A DNA stretch of 64,000 nt from positions 1,612,001-1,676,000 of the forward strand of contig OZ244911.1 of NCBI GenBank assembly GCA_965221765.1, given 5' to 3'. Position 1 is the first letter of the stretch; the number at the start of each line of letters is the position of its first letter. The stretch comes from Bin25 sp965221765 (lineage in GTDB: Bacteria; Bacteroidota; Bacteroidia; Flavobacteriales; Flavobacteriaceae). The position numbers and the translations under genes are program-made. Below the pieces are notes generated by a model. That model had not been told where the DNA came from. It made no database searches and was given only the letters and a program-made list of their open reading frames with translations. Of this stretch, positions 1 to 9,373 are shown piece after piece.

Positions 1-327
1 TCGACCTATAGTCGGGCCCATCAACTCAATGATATCGTCCAATGTGTATTGGGTATCTTCAACTACATCATGCAATAAAGCACTAGCAATGGAAATAGCA
101 TCCATTCCGATTTCTTGGGCTACTATTTTAGCAACACTGATGGGATGAAAAACATAAGGATCTCCTGTTTTTCGCCGTTGTCCTTGATGAGCATCCACAG
201 CAATGTCAAATGCTTTTCGAATCATTTTTTTATCAGCTCCAGAAAGTGTTTGATAACTGATTTGCAATAATTCTCGATAATTCCGAACAATCTCGGAACT
301 TTCTATGTCAATAGTTTCTTGGAGCAT
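1..327 (-). CDS. RelA/SpoT (p)ppGpp synthetase/hydrolase, 5' part only
   Basis: The minus-strand frame starts at an ATG (325-327) and stays open to the window edge, giving 109 residues. They contain the HD-hydrolase signature of RelA/SpoT proteins: an AHQGQRRKTGDPY stretch, then FHPISVAKI, then ALLHDVVEDT with the HD pair, then the start of the next helix (MGPTIGR). The family makes and degrades the stringent-response alarmone (p)ppGpp in the cytoplasm. Bacteroidota usually carry a bifunctional SpoT/Rel of about 740 residues, so most of this gene (synthetase, TGS and ACT domains) should lie outside the window. Intact HD residues argue for a hydrolase-competent enzyme. Whether the synthetase half is intact cannot be seen. 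Confidence 0.9.
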   Translation of the reverse strand, partial: MLQETIDIESSEIVRNYRELLQISYQTLSGADKKMIRKAFDIAVDAHQGQRRKTGDPYVFHPISVAKIVAQEIGMDAISIASALLHDVVEDTQYTLDDIIELMGPTIGR

Positions 328-586
328 TCTAGTATTTACAAAAAATCTTTAGTGTATTGTAGCATAATAGTAAAATTAGCAATTTAATAGTGGATTAAAG
401 AACCAAACCATAACTCATAACGCTTCGGTATAGGGCAATAGCACCCTTTAGCTTATAAATCATTTCTTTTTACTTTGGTAACAAATGAGTTTGGCTTAGA
501 ATAGTTCAAGAGTGAAATCAGTTGATCTAATTTTTCTCTATAAAGTGCTGGTTTTTTTGAGTATTAATATGTTTTGTAATTTCCAT

Positions 587-862
587 TAAATATCTAGAAA
601 ATCTTTATAATCGTTTAATGACCCCAATTGGGACTCCCAGCTTTGAAGTTGATTAAAAACTCCTTATCTCGTTCTGTTAGTCTTGTGTTCATCTCTGAAA
701 TTAGATTTTGTCGAGTCTGTTGATGCAGTTTATATGTCAATGGAGTTTCTGCCATTTCTCGAAAATTTTTAGGGAATCTAATACTATCGATAAACTTTCA
801 TTGGCTGATAAAAGTAAAAAATAAGAATCCTTCTTTAGTTTCATTATTATGTGCTAGTTCCT
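587..862 (-). pseudogene. Relic of an AbiEii/AbiGii-type nucleotidyltransferase toxin (C-terminal part)
   Basis: Reading the minus strand from about 862 down gives FLFFTFISQ, a stop, then FPKNFREMAETPLTY and TERDKEFLINFKAGSPNWG. The second part resembles the C-terminus of AbiEii-family nucleotidyltransferases, where a TE-D-x-FLLSF-x-G-PDW block is usual. After a stop the sense continues in a shifted frame as LNDYKDFLDI and ends near 587. In-frame stops plus a frameshift mean the gene is dead. No N-terminal nucleotidyltransferase motif is left, and no AbiEi antitoxin gene was found next to it. The rest of the 328-943 gap shows nothing recognisable. The family assignment comes from motif memory and needs a profile search. 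Confidence 0.5.
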
Positions 863-943
863 ATTAAAAACCACAATTAAACTAGTTGATTGAGAATTTA
901 TAAGGTTTCATCTAAGCTTTTGAGTTCTTTCTCAAACTAGTAT

Positions 944-2968
944 TTAATTGTTTTCAAACCCCATTCGATGTATTAAAGCGTCTAGTTTTGGTTCCCGACC
1001 TTTGAATTTTTTAAATAACGCCATGGGGTGTTCTGAATCCCCTTTTGATAAAATAAAAGTTTTAAATTTTTGAGCTACCGTTGAATTGAATACCCCTTCA
1101 CTTAAAAAGCATTCGAAGGCATCCGCCTCTAAAACCTCTGCCCATTTGTAGCTATAGTACCCCGCTGCATAACCCCCTTGAAAGATATGAGCAAAAGAGG
1201 TAGATAAGCAACTAGATGGCACATCAGGTATGAATTCGGTAGCTTTCAATACACTAGCTTCATGTTTTTTGATATCGGATATATTGTCAGCATCTTTATT
1301 ATGGAAAGACAAATCTAAATTCCCCAATCCTAACTGTCTTAATGTTTGCAATCCTGATTGAAAATTATGGGCTTTTTTGATTTTTTCAATATACTCTGAA
1401 GGAATCTCTTCATCGGTTTGGTAATGTCTAGCATATAGTTTTAAAGCCTGGGCTTGATAACACCAATTTTCCATAATCTGAGAAGGTAATTCAACAAAAT
1501 CCCATAGAACATTAGTTCCACCCAAGCTCCTGTATGGCACTTCTGAAAGCATGCTGTGAAGTGCATGTCCAAATTCATGGAATAAAGTTCGAACATCCAT
1601 AAAGCTCAAAAGAGAAGGATTTTTGGAAGTTGGTTTTGGAAAATTACAAACTAGAGAGACATGAGGCCTTTGATATTGAGTTTGTTCTTTATAATTAGTC
1701 ATCCAAGCTCCTGCACGTTTTCCCTCTCGAGGATATAAATCTAAATAGAGAAGAGCTTTAAAATGATCATTAGAATCAAAGACTTCATAAATGCGAACGT
1801 CTTGATGATAGCTTGGGTATGAATCTGTTTTATCGAATTTGAGATGATAGAGCTTATCGGCAATTTGAAAAAGTCCTAAGATGACTTGTTCAAGTGGAAA
1901 AAAAGGCTTTAAAGTATGATCATCAATATCAAAAAAATGCTTTTTTAAGGCTTCTGAAACATAAGCGATATCCCATTTTTGAATCTTTTTAATGCGATAC
2001 TTTTTTTTTGCAAAGTCACAAAGCTGTTGCCACTCATTGAGGGCATGTTTATAGGTTTTGTTGAATAGATCATCTAAAAGTTCAGAAACATTTTCTAATG
2101 AATTGGCCATTCGTTCTTCCAGTACATATTCAGCAAAAGATTCATAGCCTAAAATTGAAGCTTTTTGTTTTCTAAGTTTAATTAACTGTAATATGATTTG
2201 CACATTATTTTGTTCATTATTTTGGAAACCAAGTTGCCCATACCCTAAGGCCATTTTTTTTCTAGTATCTTGATGATGACAAAATTTTTGAACGGCTAAA
2301 TAAATAGGTTGGTCTAAAGTCAATATCCATCCTTCTTTTTCTTGACTTTTGGCTTTTAAAGCAGCCACTTCAAGAATTTGATTTGGTAGTCCATCAACTA
2401 ATTGATGGTTTGTAATATGTAATTGAAACTTCTGCGTATCTGCTAATACATTTTTACCAAATTGTATACTCAATTGAGCCAATTGAATATCAATTGTTCT
2501 TAATTGTTTTTGTTTTTCAGAACTTAAATGAATGCCATTTCTAATAAAGGCTTTGTATTGTTTTTCAATCAAGCGTTTTTGAATAGCATTTAAAGATGAT
2601 TTTTCATTGTTTTTATAAAGTAATGATACCCGATGATATAATTTTTCATTAAATAATAAATTGTTTTTAAAATTGGTTAATAAAGGCGAAGCTTCCATCA
2701 CCACTTCTTGTAATTCTTTTGATGTGTTTGCATGATTTAAATTCATGAGTGTCGCAATAATATCATTTAGCCTTGGTTCTAAATTTTCAAAAGCCAAAAT
2801 AGTATTATCGAAAGTTGGCTCACTCGTTGAGTCAACCATGGATTTTATTTTTTCTTCTACTTTTTGGATATAGAACTTGATGGCCGGTATATAATCGTCA
2901 TTTTGGACATCCAAAAAAGGAATTGATTTTTTTGGCGTCGTAAATTCTTGAAGAAATGGGTTGGTCAT
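944..2968 (-). CDS. M3 family zinc oligopeptidase (oligopeptidase A / dipeptidyl carboxypeptidase type)
   Basis: A 674-residue soluble protein, the usual length for M3 oligopeptidases. The zinc motif HEFGH is at residues 464-468, inside the family signature FHEFGHALHSM. The third zinc ligand is probably the Glu in the following WDFVELPSQ segment. No signal peptide is seen, so it should act in the cytoplasm on short peptides. The N-terminal half is the helical lid that restricts entry to small substrates. Its ATG shares one base (2968) with the purE stop, so it is very likely co-transcribed with purK-purE, although the functions are unrelated. Oligopeptidase A and Dcp subtypes cannot be told apart by eye. 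Confidence 0.93.
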   Translation of the reverse strand: MTNPFLQEFTTPKKSIPFLDVQNDDYIPAIKFYIQKVEEKIKSMVDSTSEPTFDNTILAFENLEPRLNDIIATLMNLNHANTSKELQEVVMEASPLLTNFKNNLLFNEKLYHRVSLLYKNNEKSSLNAIQKRLIEKQYKAFIRNGIHLSSEKQKQLRTIDIQLAQLSIQFGKNVLADTQKFQLHITNHQLVDGLPNQILEVAALKAKSQEKEGWILTLDQPIYLAVQKFCHHQDTRKKMALGYGQLGFQNNEQNNVQIILQLIKLRKQKASILGYESFAEYVLEERMANSLENVSELLDDLFNKTYKHALNEWQQLCDFAKKKYRIKKIQKWDIAYVSEALKKHFFDIDDHTLKPFFPLEQVILGLFQIADKLYHLKFDKTDSYPSYHQDVRIYEVFDSNDHFKALLYLDLYPREGKRAGAWMTNYKEQTQYQRPHVSLVCNFPKPTSKNPSLLSFMDVRTLFHEFGHALHSMLSEVPYRSLGGTNVLWDFVELPSQIMENWCYQAQALKLYARHYQTDEEIPSEYIEKIKKAHNFQSGLQTLRQLGLGNLDLSFHNKDADNISDIKKHEASVLKATEFIPDVPSSCLSTSFAHIFQGGYAAGYYSYKWAEVLEADAFECFLSEGVFNSTVAQKFKTFILSKGDSEHPMALFKKFKGREPKLDALIHRMGFENN

Positions 2969-3450
2969 TAGTTCAAATCCTTATCTGATCGGATAACTTT
3001 GGCTCTTAATGTTTCTTTATAATCGCTCAATTTTTTTCCAATTTCAGGGTCGTGACTACCTATGATTTGGATAGCTAGCAAACCAGCATTCTCTGCTCCA
3101 TCTAATGCAACGGTTGCTACTGGAACCCCTGTGGGCATTTGTAGAACAGACAAAATAGAATCCCACCCATCTATTGAATTTCTAGATTTTATAGGCACTC
3201 CAATAACTGGAAGAGTTGTCAACGAAGCCACCATACCAGGTAAGTGAGCAGCACCTCCAGCACCTGCAATAATCACTTGAAGCCCACTAGCCACTGCCAT
3301 TTCAGCGTATTGGACCATCCGATTAGGGGTGCGATGAGCTGAGACGATATTCAATCGATACGAAATATTAAATTCTTTAATGATATCGATTGCTTTTTGC
3401 ATGATGGGGAGATCAGATTGACTTCCCATGATAATTCCTATTTGAGCCAT
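2968..3450 (-). CDS. purE: N5-carboxyaminoimidazole ribonucleotide mutase
   Basis: A 160-residue class I PurE. It has the phosphate-binding GSQSD at 9-13, SAHRTP at 37-42 with the catalytic His39, and the AGAGGAAHLPGM loop around residue 62. It converts N5-CAIR, the PurK product, to CAIR in de novo purine synthesis. PurE and PurK are separate but adjacent genes: purE starts right after the purK stop (3452), and its own stop overlaps the M3 peptidase start. An ATG start gives the full N-terminal Rossmann strand. Nothing is unusual in the sequence. Confidence 0.97.
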   Translation of the reverse strand: MAQIGIIMGSQSDLPIMQKAIDIIKEFNISYRLNIVSAHRTPNRMVQYAEMAVASGLQVIIAGAGGAAHLPGMVASLTTLPVIGVPIKSRNSIDGWDSILSVLQMPTGVPVATVALDGAENAGLLAIQIIGSHDPEIGKKLSDYKETLRAKVIRSDKDLN

Positions 3451-3451
3451 A

Positions 3452-4597
3452 CTAGTTTGAAATGATTTGTATTTTTTGCTTAAGTTTTTGAGCCATTTTA
3501 TATGCTGACGCTAGTTGATGATCTATAATAGTTATATGCCCCATTTTTCTATTGGGTCTTGTCATAGATTTACCATAAAGATGAAGATATGCATTTGAAA
3601 TATCATGTACTTGATTAATATTCTGATAGACAACATGACCAGAATATCCCTCTTTCCCTACTAGATTAACCATAACTGAAGGGGACTTCATGAGAGAGTC
3701 TCCAAGCGGTAAGTTCAATAGTGCTCTTAAATGTTGTTGATACTGAGAACTATGAGCTCCTTCTATCGACCAATGTCCACTATTATGAGGTCGAGGGGCG
3801 ACTTCATTGACTAGTAAATTTTGGTTTTTATCGAGAAAGAGTTCAATGGCCAATAAACCTAAATGCTTAAATGATTGAGAAACTTTTAAAGCAAGTTGGT
3901 TCGCAAGAGATTCTATGGATCTAGAAATTCTTGCTGGACATAAAATATATTCGACTTGATTAGATTTCGAGTTAAATTTCATTTCAACCACTGGAAAACA
4001 TGATATTTCACCTAATGGATTCCGACAAGTTATAACCGATAATTCTTTTGAAATATCAATGACTTCTTCCACTAGGCATTCCCCATGACTTAAAGAATTC
4101 AATTCTTCAATTGAATTGATTTTTTTTACACCATATCCATCATAACCAAATCGAGCCGCTTTCCATATAAAAGGAAATATAATCTCATCATTAGAAATGG
4201 CTGATTTTAAACTTTCTATTGACTCAAAAGATCGAAAATTAGAAGTAGCAATCCTATTTTCATGATAAAATTGTTTTTGCTTAATTTTATTTTGAATAAT
4301 TTCTAAAACAGCGGTCTGTGGGATAACGGTTTTTCCACTTTTTTCTAATTCTTGCAACGCTTGGATATTTATATTTTCAATTTCAATAGTGATAATATCC
4401 ACGGTAGATCCAAAATTTAAAACAGCTTGATAATCCAATAAATCTCCTTGTACAAAGGTGTTACAGACTTTATTACAGACAGCATTAGCATCAGAATCCA
4501 TTACAGAAATTGGTAAAGCCCATTTATGAGCTTCCAATAAAAGCATTTTGCCTAATTGTCCTCCACCTAGTATGCCGATTTTCGGAAAGTATGCCAA
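3452..4597 (-). CDS. purK: 5-(carboxyamino)imidazole ribonucleotide synthase
   Basis: A 381-residue ATP-grasp enzyme that carboxylates AIR to N5-CAIR using ATP and bicarbonate. The N-terminal motif GILGGGQLGKML (8-19) and the ATP-grasp segments FIWKAARFGYDGYGV, EEVIDISKELSV and NEVAPRPHNSGHWSIEG are all present. The first usable codon is TTG (4595-4597); no ATG precedes the essential GGGQLG loop. It heads the purK-purE-M3 transcript. A TAAATTTG box (complement of 4628-4635), fitting the Bacteroidota -7 element, sits about 30 bases upstream, but no convincing -33 partner was found. An 8-bp inverted repeat flanks this same stretch. Confidence 0.95.
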   Translation of the reverse strand: MAYFPKIGILGGGQLGKMLLLEAHKWALPISVMDSDANAVCNKVCNTFVQGDLLDYQAVLNFGSTVDIITIEIENINIQALQELEKSGKTVIPQTAVLEIIQNKIKQKQFYHENRIATSNFRSFESIESLKSAISNDEIIFPFIWKAARFGYDGYGVKKINSIEELNSLSHGECLVEEVIDISKELSVITCRNPLGEISCFPVVEMKFNSKSNQVEYILCPARISRSIESLANQLALKVSQSFKHLGLLAIELFLDKNQNLLVNEVAPRPHNSGHWSIEGAHSSQYQQHLRALLNLPLGDSLMKSPSVMVNLVGKEGYSGHVVYQNINQVHDISNAYLHLYGKSMTRPNRKMGHITIIDHQLASAYKMAQKLKQKIQIISN

Positions 4598-5461
4598 GAT
4601 TTATTTGTGGCTCAAAAAAGAATCCCACAAATTTAATTCATAAATACCATTAAATAAGAATAAAAGTCTTTGAAGGTTCCCAAACACCATTTTAAATCCT
4701 CTGGTATCTGGCGATTAAAAGCTGTTTATCCAAACCAACACGGCGACTGTGTGTTCTTTGACTATGTCCGTTTGGCCAAAGAATATTTGCCATCCACCCA
4801 TTCCATCTATGATTGGTTTTGTCTCATCAAGTATCTTAACTTGTCCATTGATGTCGTTAGACGCTGAGAAGTCAAGCACCATGTGGCATTAAAACACAAC
4901 TGTTTTGTGCTCTATGGAAAAATTCAATAAAAAGAGCAGCAAAACAAGACATGGTTTTCCAAAAGCTATTCAACAAGCTAATTGACTATCTAGTGAGGCT
5001 TGGAAATATCGTGAAGACGTTATAGCCATCTTCCATGCTCGCGGTAGCGGTCGGTTAAGTGTTGGATTGATCCACGAGAATCCAAGAAGTCATGAAGAAC
5101 TGAGATATTCCAAAGACATCTCAATGGAATCATCCATCATTTCGTCTTCAAATCATCCAATACTTGAGTCTAACAAATCCATGGGAAAACCTAACCAATC
5201 AAAATGATAGCAAGGGCTATCAAAAGTTCAAAAAAACTTCCGATGAGTTGTCTTATTTTTTTGTGGCGGATTAGAACTCTATCCACACAAATTATCATAG
5301 AACCATATTAAATAAAATGTCTTTGTAGAATTAAAGTTTCCCTATATTCAGATGTTTTGCAAGATAACCCCCAATTAATCTTATTACTTTCTTTCATCTC
5401 CTGTATAGAAACAACATTGTGTAAAAGCACGAAAAACCTTTGGTCTGTTGATGAATCAATT
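4598..5461. other. 864-bp gap without a convincing gene; possible transposase relic
   Basis: Lies between the purK start and the 3' end of BspA-1. A plus-strand open stretch at 4670-4867 (65 codons) resembles nothing I know and has no good start context. Around 5000-5110 another plus-strand frame reads WKYREDVIAIFHARG and then HEELRYS, vaguely like the HTH_21 region of IS3-family OrfB. Stops and frame changes surround it. The most likely explanation is decayed mobile-element DNA, but I cannot prove it. Confidence 0.3.
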
Positions 5462-8400
5462 TTATGGGTTGCAATTGGTAAATGAAGGGCGATGGGCCTC
5501 GGTTAAGCCGGAATTAGAATAAAAATTTGAACAATTGGTCACCTTAGCTACACTCCATTCACTCAGGTCATGATTGAATATACTTGCATTAGAAAACATA
5601 CCTTGCATATTGTTCACAATACTGACATTCCAGTCCCCAATATCTTGATTAAATACACTTGCATTAGAAAACATTCCTCCCATATCGGTCACGCTACTTA
5701 CATTCCAGTCCCCAATATCTTGGTTAAACACGCTAGCTTGAAAAAACATTCTTCTCATACTAGTAACATTACCTACATTCCATGAAGTGATGTCTTGATT
5801 GAATGCTACTGCCGATTGAAACATAGAATACATCGTGGTCACATTACTAGTATCCCAATCTCCGATGTCTTGATTGAAAGAATAATTATTGACAAATAAA
5901 GAACTCATATTTGTGACCAAGGTGGTACACTTGGCATCAGTGTTATTTGCACGGATTAATCGTTTGAGGGACGCATTATTCACGATGGTATACGTAGTGC
6001 CATCGACGGCGGCTTTTTTCCCCACGTACTGCGAAGGATTGGAAATTAAGGGATTGATGATGACCGTGACACCATTTTGATGTTTGATTAGTAGATTATT
6101 AGGGCAAGTATCGCCTATGGGAATTTTTACACCATGACAAACTTTGGTTTGAGTTGATGAGCAAGCGACATTGCAATTTGAAAAATTAGGTCGGCTAGTA
6201 GTAATTAAACCGCATACCGCATTGGTACATTCGGTGACGCTACTCACATCCCATGAACTGATATTTTGATTGAAGGCACTAGCGTCATTAAACATTGCCG
6301 CCATATCTTCAACGCTACTCACATTCCATGAACTGATATTTTGGTTGAACACACGAGCACTAGAAAACATAGAATTCATATTAATAACATTACCCACATT
6401 CCATGAGGTGATGTCTCCGTTGAATGCGTGGGCACTAGAAAACATACTTTCCATATTTGTCACTTTGCTAACCGTCCAATCATTGATGTCTTGATTGAAG
6501 GCACTAGCGCCATTAAACATCAATCTCATATTGGTAACCTTATCTACTTCCCACTCGCCGATATCTTGGTTGAACATACTGGCGCCTTTAAACATACTAA
6601 ACATAGTAGTCACCTCACTGACATCCCAATCCCCAATATCATGATTGAATAGTGCAGCCGAATCAAACATATGTTGCATATTGGTCACATTATCCACTTC
6701 CCATTTGCTGATATTTTGATTGAAAGCACGAGCTAAAGAAAACATACCTTCCATGGTGGTCACCTCACTGACATCCCAATCCCCAATATCATGATTGAAC
6801 GCATAAGCCTCAAAAAACATACTGTGCATGTTGGTTACATTACCGACATCCCAATCTCCAATGTCTTGATTGAATGATCGAGCTTGTAAAAACATACTAT
6901 TCATAGTAGTCACACTACTAACATCCCAATCCCTAATATCTTGATTGAAAGTGGTCTTAGCCAAAAATAAAGAACTCATATCCGTTACCAAAGTAGTACA
7001 CACGGCATTGGTCTTATTAGCAGCCACCCATTTTTTGAGCGAGGCGTTATCCACGATGGTGTACTCGGTACCATCGACCGTAGCTTTTTGTCCAACGTAC
7101 TGTGATGGATTTTGGAGGTCGGGATTGATGATGACCGTCACGCTATTTTGATGTTTTTTTAGCAAGGAGGGGCAGGTATCTCCACTAGGGATTGGTTGTC
7201 CATGACAATCTTTGGTTTGGGGTTCTGGCTCGGGACAATCTTCATCGATGGGAATGGGTTGTCCGTTGCAGTCTTTGGTTTGAACCGGACAACTTTGAGA
7301 GCGAGGAATCACAGAACCATCCCAACAAGTTTTGGTTTGGGGTTCAGGGTCCGGACAATCCTCATCGACGGGAATCGGTTGTCCGTTGCAGTCTTTGGTT
7401 TGCATCGGACAACTTTGAGAGCGAGGAATCACAGAACCATCCCAACAAGATTTGGTTTGGGGTTCTGGCTCGGGACAATCTTCATCGATGGGAATGGGTT
7501 GTCCATTACAATCTTTGGTTTGCATCGGACAACTTTGAGAGCGAGGAATCACAGAACCATCCCAACAAGATTTGGTTTGGGGTTCAGGGTCCGGACAATC
7601 TTCATCGATGGGAATGGGTTGTCCGTTGCAGTCTTTGGTTTGCATCGGACAACTTTGAGAGCGAGGAATCACAGAACCATCCCAACAAGATTTGGTTTGG
7701 GGCTCTGGCTCAGGACAATCCTCGTCGATGGGAATGGGTTGTCCGTTGCAGTCTTTGGTTTGCATCGGACAACTTTGAGAGCGAGGAATCACAGAACCAT
7801 CCCAACAAGATTTGGTTTGGGGTTCAGGGTCAGGACAATCCTCATCGATGGGAATCGGTTGTCCATTGCAATCTCTGGTTTGGGGTGTCGTTTGTGGTGG
7901 TTTGGTGATGGGATCTGTGCTAGGATTCGTCGATGGAATCAGTGGATCCGAAGTATCGGCTTCTTCCACTTTTTCAAGAACAACTGTCAAATGACAATCC
8001 GTGATCGCTGTAAAACGAATTGTGGTCACGTTGTCTGAAAAATCACCGCAGTCGCCTGTCCATGCTTTTAAGACATAGCCTTCGTCTAGGGTGACGTTAA
8101 TCGATACCTCTTGACCATGTTCGACTTGAGTGGTGGGTGTGATATGGCCTCCTGCATTGACCGATGTGGTGATGGTGCGATGGGCTTTTTTAAAGATCGC
8201 TTCCAAGGCACAAGGACCTTTGACAATGAATGAAAGTGTCGGATGAGTGGGATTGTCAAAAGTGGGGCAATCAGAAGTATCATCGATGATCCATTCCACA
8301 AATACGTGATTTTCATCCGCTAGGGCCGTCAAAGAAATCTTTTCACCTCGGAGAACTTCTTTTTCAGAGAATCCACCAATGGAACCCCCTTCGGAGGATG

Positions 8401-9373
8401 TGGCCGTGATGCGATAGGTTTTCTTTTCTAAGACAGCGTTAATCTGGCAGTCTTTGGTGGCTATAAAACGTACTGTAGTATCTTGGCTAATGAAATCACC
8501 ACAGTTGCCCGCCCATGTTTTCAAGGCATAGTCCTTTTCTAAGGTGACGGCAATCGATACCTCTTGACCATGTTCGACCTTAGTGGTGGGCGTGATATGG
8601 CCTCCTGCATTGACCGATGTGGTGATGGTGCGATGGGCTTTTTTAAAGATCGCTTCCAAGGCACAAGGACCTTCGATAATAAATGAAAGTGTCGGATGAG
8701 TGGGATTGTCAAGAGTAGGGCAACCCGAGGTATCATCAGTTTTCCAAGTAACAAACAGATGATTTTCTTCAGTCACTGCCCTTAAGATAATGGCTTGCCC
8801 TTGGGAGGTGTCATCGGATGGTAGGCCAGTAATGGAACCCCCTTCGGAAGAGATGGCCGTGATCTGGTAATTGATTTTTTCAAAGATAGCTGTGATTGAG
8901 CAATGTTTATCCACATCAAAACGGATGGTTGTCTCTTGGCTACTATTGGGACAATCACCGGCCCATGCTTTGAATCGGTAATGTTTATTGGGAGTGGCAG
9001 TGATGGATACGGTTTGGCCAATGGCGATGTTTTGAGTGGGTGTGATCTTCCCGCCAGTGTCTGCAGAAGTAGCAACGGTATAGAATAAAAGGGGGGGGGG
9101 GATAATGGACGTGGTGGGCATTTCGTCATCTCCACACGAAAAGAAGACTAAAAAACTAAGAAAGAGGGCTCTGCTACAAAAGTTGTAAGTAGGTTTATTT
9201 TTTTTCCAACGAGATTTCCGATCAGTGGAAAATTGAAAATTGTTTTCGATTTGGAATTTGGTTTTTTTGATGAGATTCTTGAGTTGACAAGGATTATTTC
9301 CATCATAAATCCGTTTTGGTTTTCTGTTGGTAAATGCCCAGTAACTCGTTTTGAGCTTGTGCCAGAGATTCAT
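5462..9373 (-). CDS. BspA-1: large repeat-rich surface lipoprotein (InlB-like beta-repeats, Cys-module array, DUF285 repeats)
   Basis: 1303 residues. A 66-residue basic extension is followed by a hydrophobic segment and the lipobox LVFFSC (Cys80). GDDE comes next, an acidic run like the lipoprotein-export signals that send Bacteroidota lipoproteins to the cell surface. Then come five InlB-B-type beta-repeats of about 75 residues (about 95-470), recognisable by EGGSITG and AIFEK. A cysteine-rich array (about 497-735) alternates CNGQPIPIDEDC and CWDGSVIPRSQSC modules. The C-terminal half holds two HxNGVTVIINP modules, each followed by DUF285/BspA repeats (FNQDIGDWDVSSVTTM type). The architecture suggests adhesion or surface display; the ligand is unknown. 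A C11 run on the coding strand (9091-9101) falls just after the lipobox. The gene is less AT-rich than its neighbours and has a paralogue at 31.1 kb. Confidence 0.85.
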   Translation of the reverse strand: MNLWHKLKTSYWAFTNRKPKRIYDGNNPCQLKNLIKKTKFQIENNFQFSTDRKSRWKKNKPTYNFCSRALFLSFLVFFSCGDDEMPTTSIIPPPLLFYTVATSADTGGKITPTQNIAIGQTVSITATPNKHYRFKAWAGDCPNSSQETTIRFDVDKHCSITAIFEKINYQITAISSEGGSITGLPSDDTSQGQAIILRAVTEENHLFVTWKTDDTSGCPTLDNPTHPTLSFIIEGPCALEAIFKKAHRTITTSVNAGGHITPTTKVEHGQEVSIAVTLEKDYALKTWAGNCGDFISQDTTVRFIATKDCQINAVLEKKTYRITATSSEGGSIGGFSEKEVLRGEKISLTALADENHVFVEWIIDDTSDCPTFDNPTHPTLSFIVKGPCALEAIFKKAHRTITTSVNAGGHITPTTQVEHGQEVSINVTLDEGYVLKAWTGDCGDFSDNVTTIRFTAITDCHLTVVLEKVEEADTSDPLIPSTNPSTDPITKPPQTTPQTRDCNGQPIPIDEDCPDPEPQTKSCWDGSVIPRSQSCPMQTKDCNGQPIPIDEDCPEPEPQTKSCWDGSVIPRSQSCPMQTKDCNGQPIPIDEDCPDPEPQTKSCWDGSVIPRSQSCPMQTKDCNGQPIPIDEDCPEPEPQTKSCWDGSVIPRSQSCPMQTKDCNGQPIPVDEDCPDPEPQTKTCWDGSVIPRSQSCPVQTKDCNGQPIPIDEDCPEPEPQTKDCHGQPIPSGDTCPSLLKKHQNSVTVIINPDLQNPSQYVGQKATVDGTEYTIVDNASLKKWVAANKTNAVCTTLVTDMSSLFLAKTTFNQDIRDWDVSSVTTMNSMFLQARSFNQDIGDWDVGNVTNMHSMFFEAYAFNHDIGDWDVSEVTTMEGMFSLARAFNQNISKWEVDNVTNMQHMFDSAALFNHDIGDWDVSEVTTMFSMFKGASMFNQDIGEWEVDKVTNMRLMFNGASAFNQDINDWTVSKVTNMESMFSSAHAFNGDITSWNVGNVINMNSMFSSARVFNQNISSWNVSSVEDMAAMFNDASAFNQNISSWDVSSVTECTNAVCGLITTSRPNFSNCNVACSSTQTKVCHGVKIPIGDTCPNNLLIKHQNGVTVIINPLISNPSQYVGKKAAVDGTTYTIVNNASLKRLIRANNTDAKCTTLVTNMSSLFVNNYSFNQDIGDWDTSNVTTMYSMFQSAVAFNQDITSWNVGNVTSMRRMFFQASVFNQDIGDWNVSSVTDMGGMFSNASVFNQDIGDWNVSIVNNMQGMFSNASIFNHDLSEWSVAKVTNCSNFYSNSGLTEAHRPSFTNCNP
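7219..7882 (-). repeat. 120-bp tandem repeat inside BspA-1 (5 full units plus a 63-bp half unit)
   Basis: Reading the minus strand from 7882, a 40-residue unit recurs every 120 bp five times. Each unit pairs a CX10C module (QTKDCNGQPIPIDEDCP then D/E-PEP) with a CX11C module (SCWDGSVIPRSQSCP). A final 63-bp half unit starts at 7282, and a diverged terminal module follows to about 7165. Units differ by a few bases. Alternate copies tend to share DPEP or EPEP linkers, as if two-unit blocks had been duplicated. The unit length is a multiple of three, so copy-number changes keep the frame. Confidence 0.9.
9091..9101 (-). repeat. C11 homopolymer (G11 on plus strand) at the start of BspA-1
   Basis: Eleven uninterrupted G on the plus strand are read as C11 on the coding strand. 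They cover the end of the Ile91 codon, Pro92-94 and the start of Leu95, directly after the lipobox. Tracts of this length are typical slipped-strand phase-variation sites. A gain or loss of one base would truncate the protein just after its signal sequence. The paralogue encodes nearly the same residues with an interrupted tract, so the run is not required by the protein sequence. Confidence 0.85.

Noticed and set aside
4670..4867. Plus-strand 65-codon open frame downstream of purK's start
   Set aside because: No homology recognised, no credible start context, and it lies in a stretch that looks decayed.
7192..8038. Plus-strand open frames over the BspA-1 cysteine array
   Set aside because: Same effect as above: antisense of a 120-bp in-frame repeat with monotonous translation.
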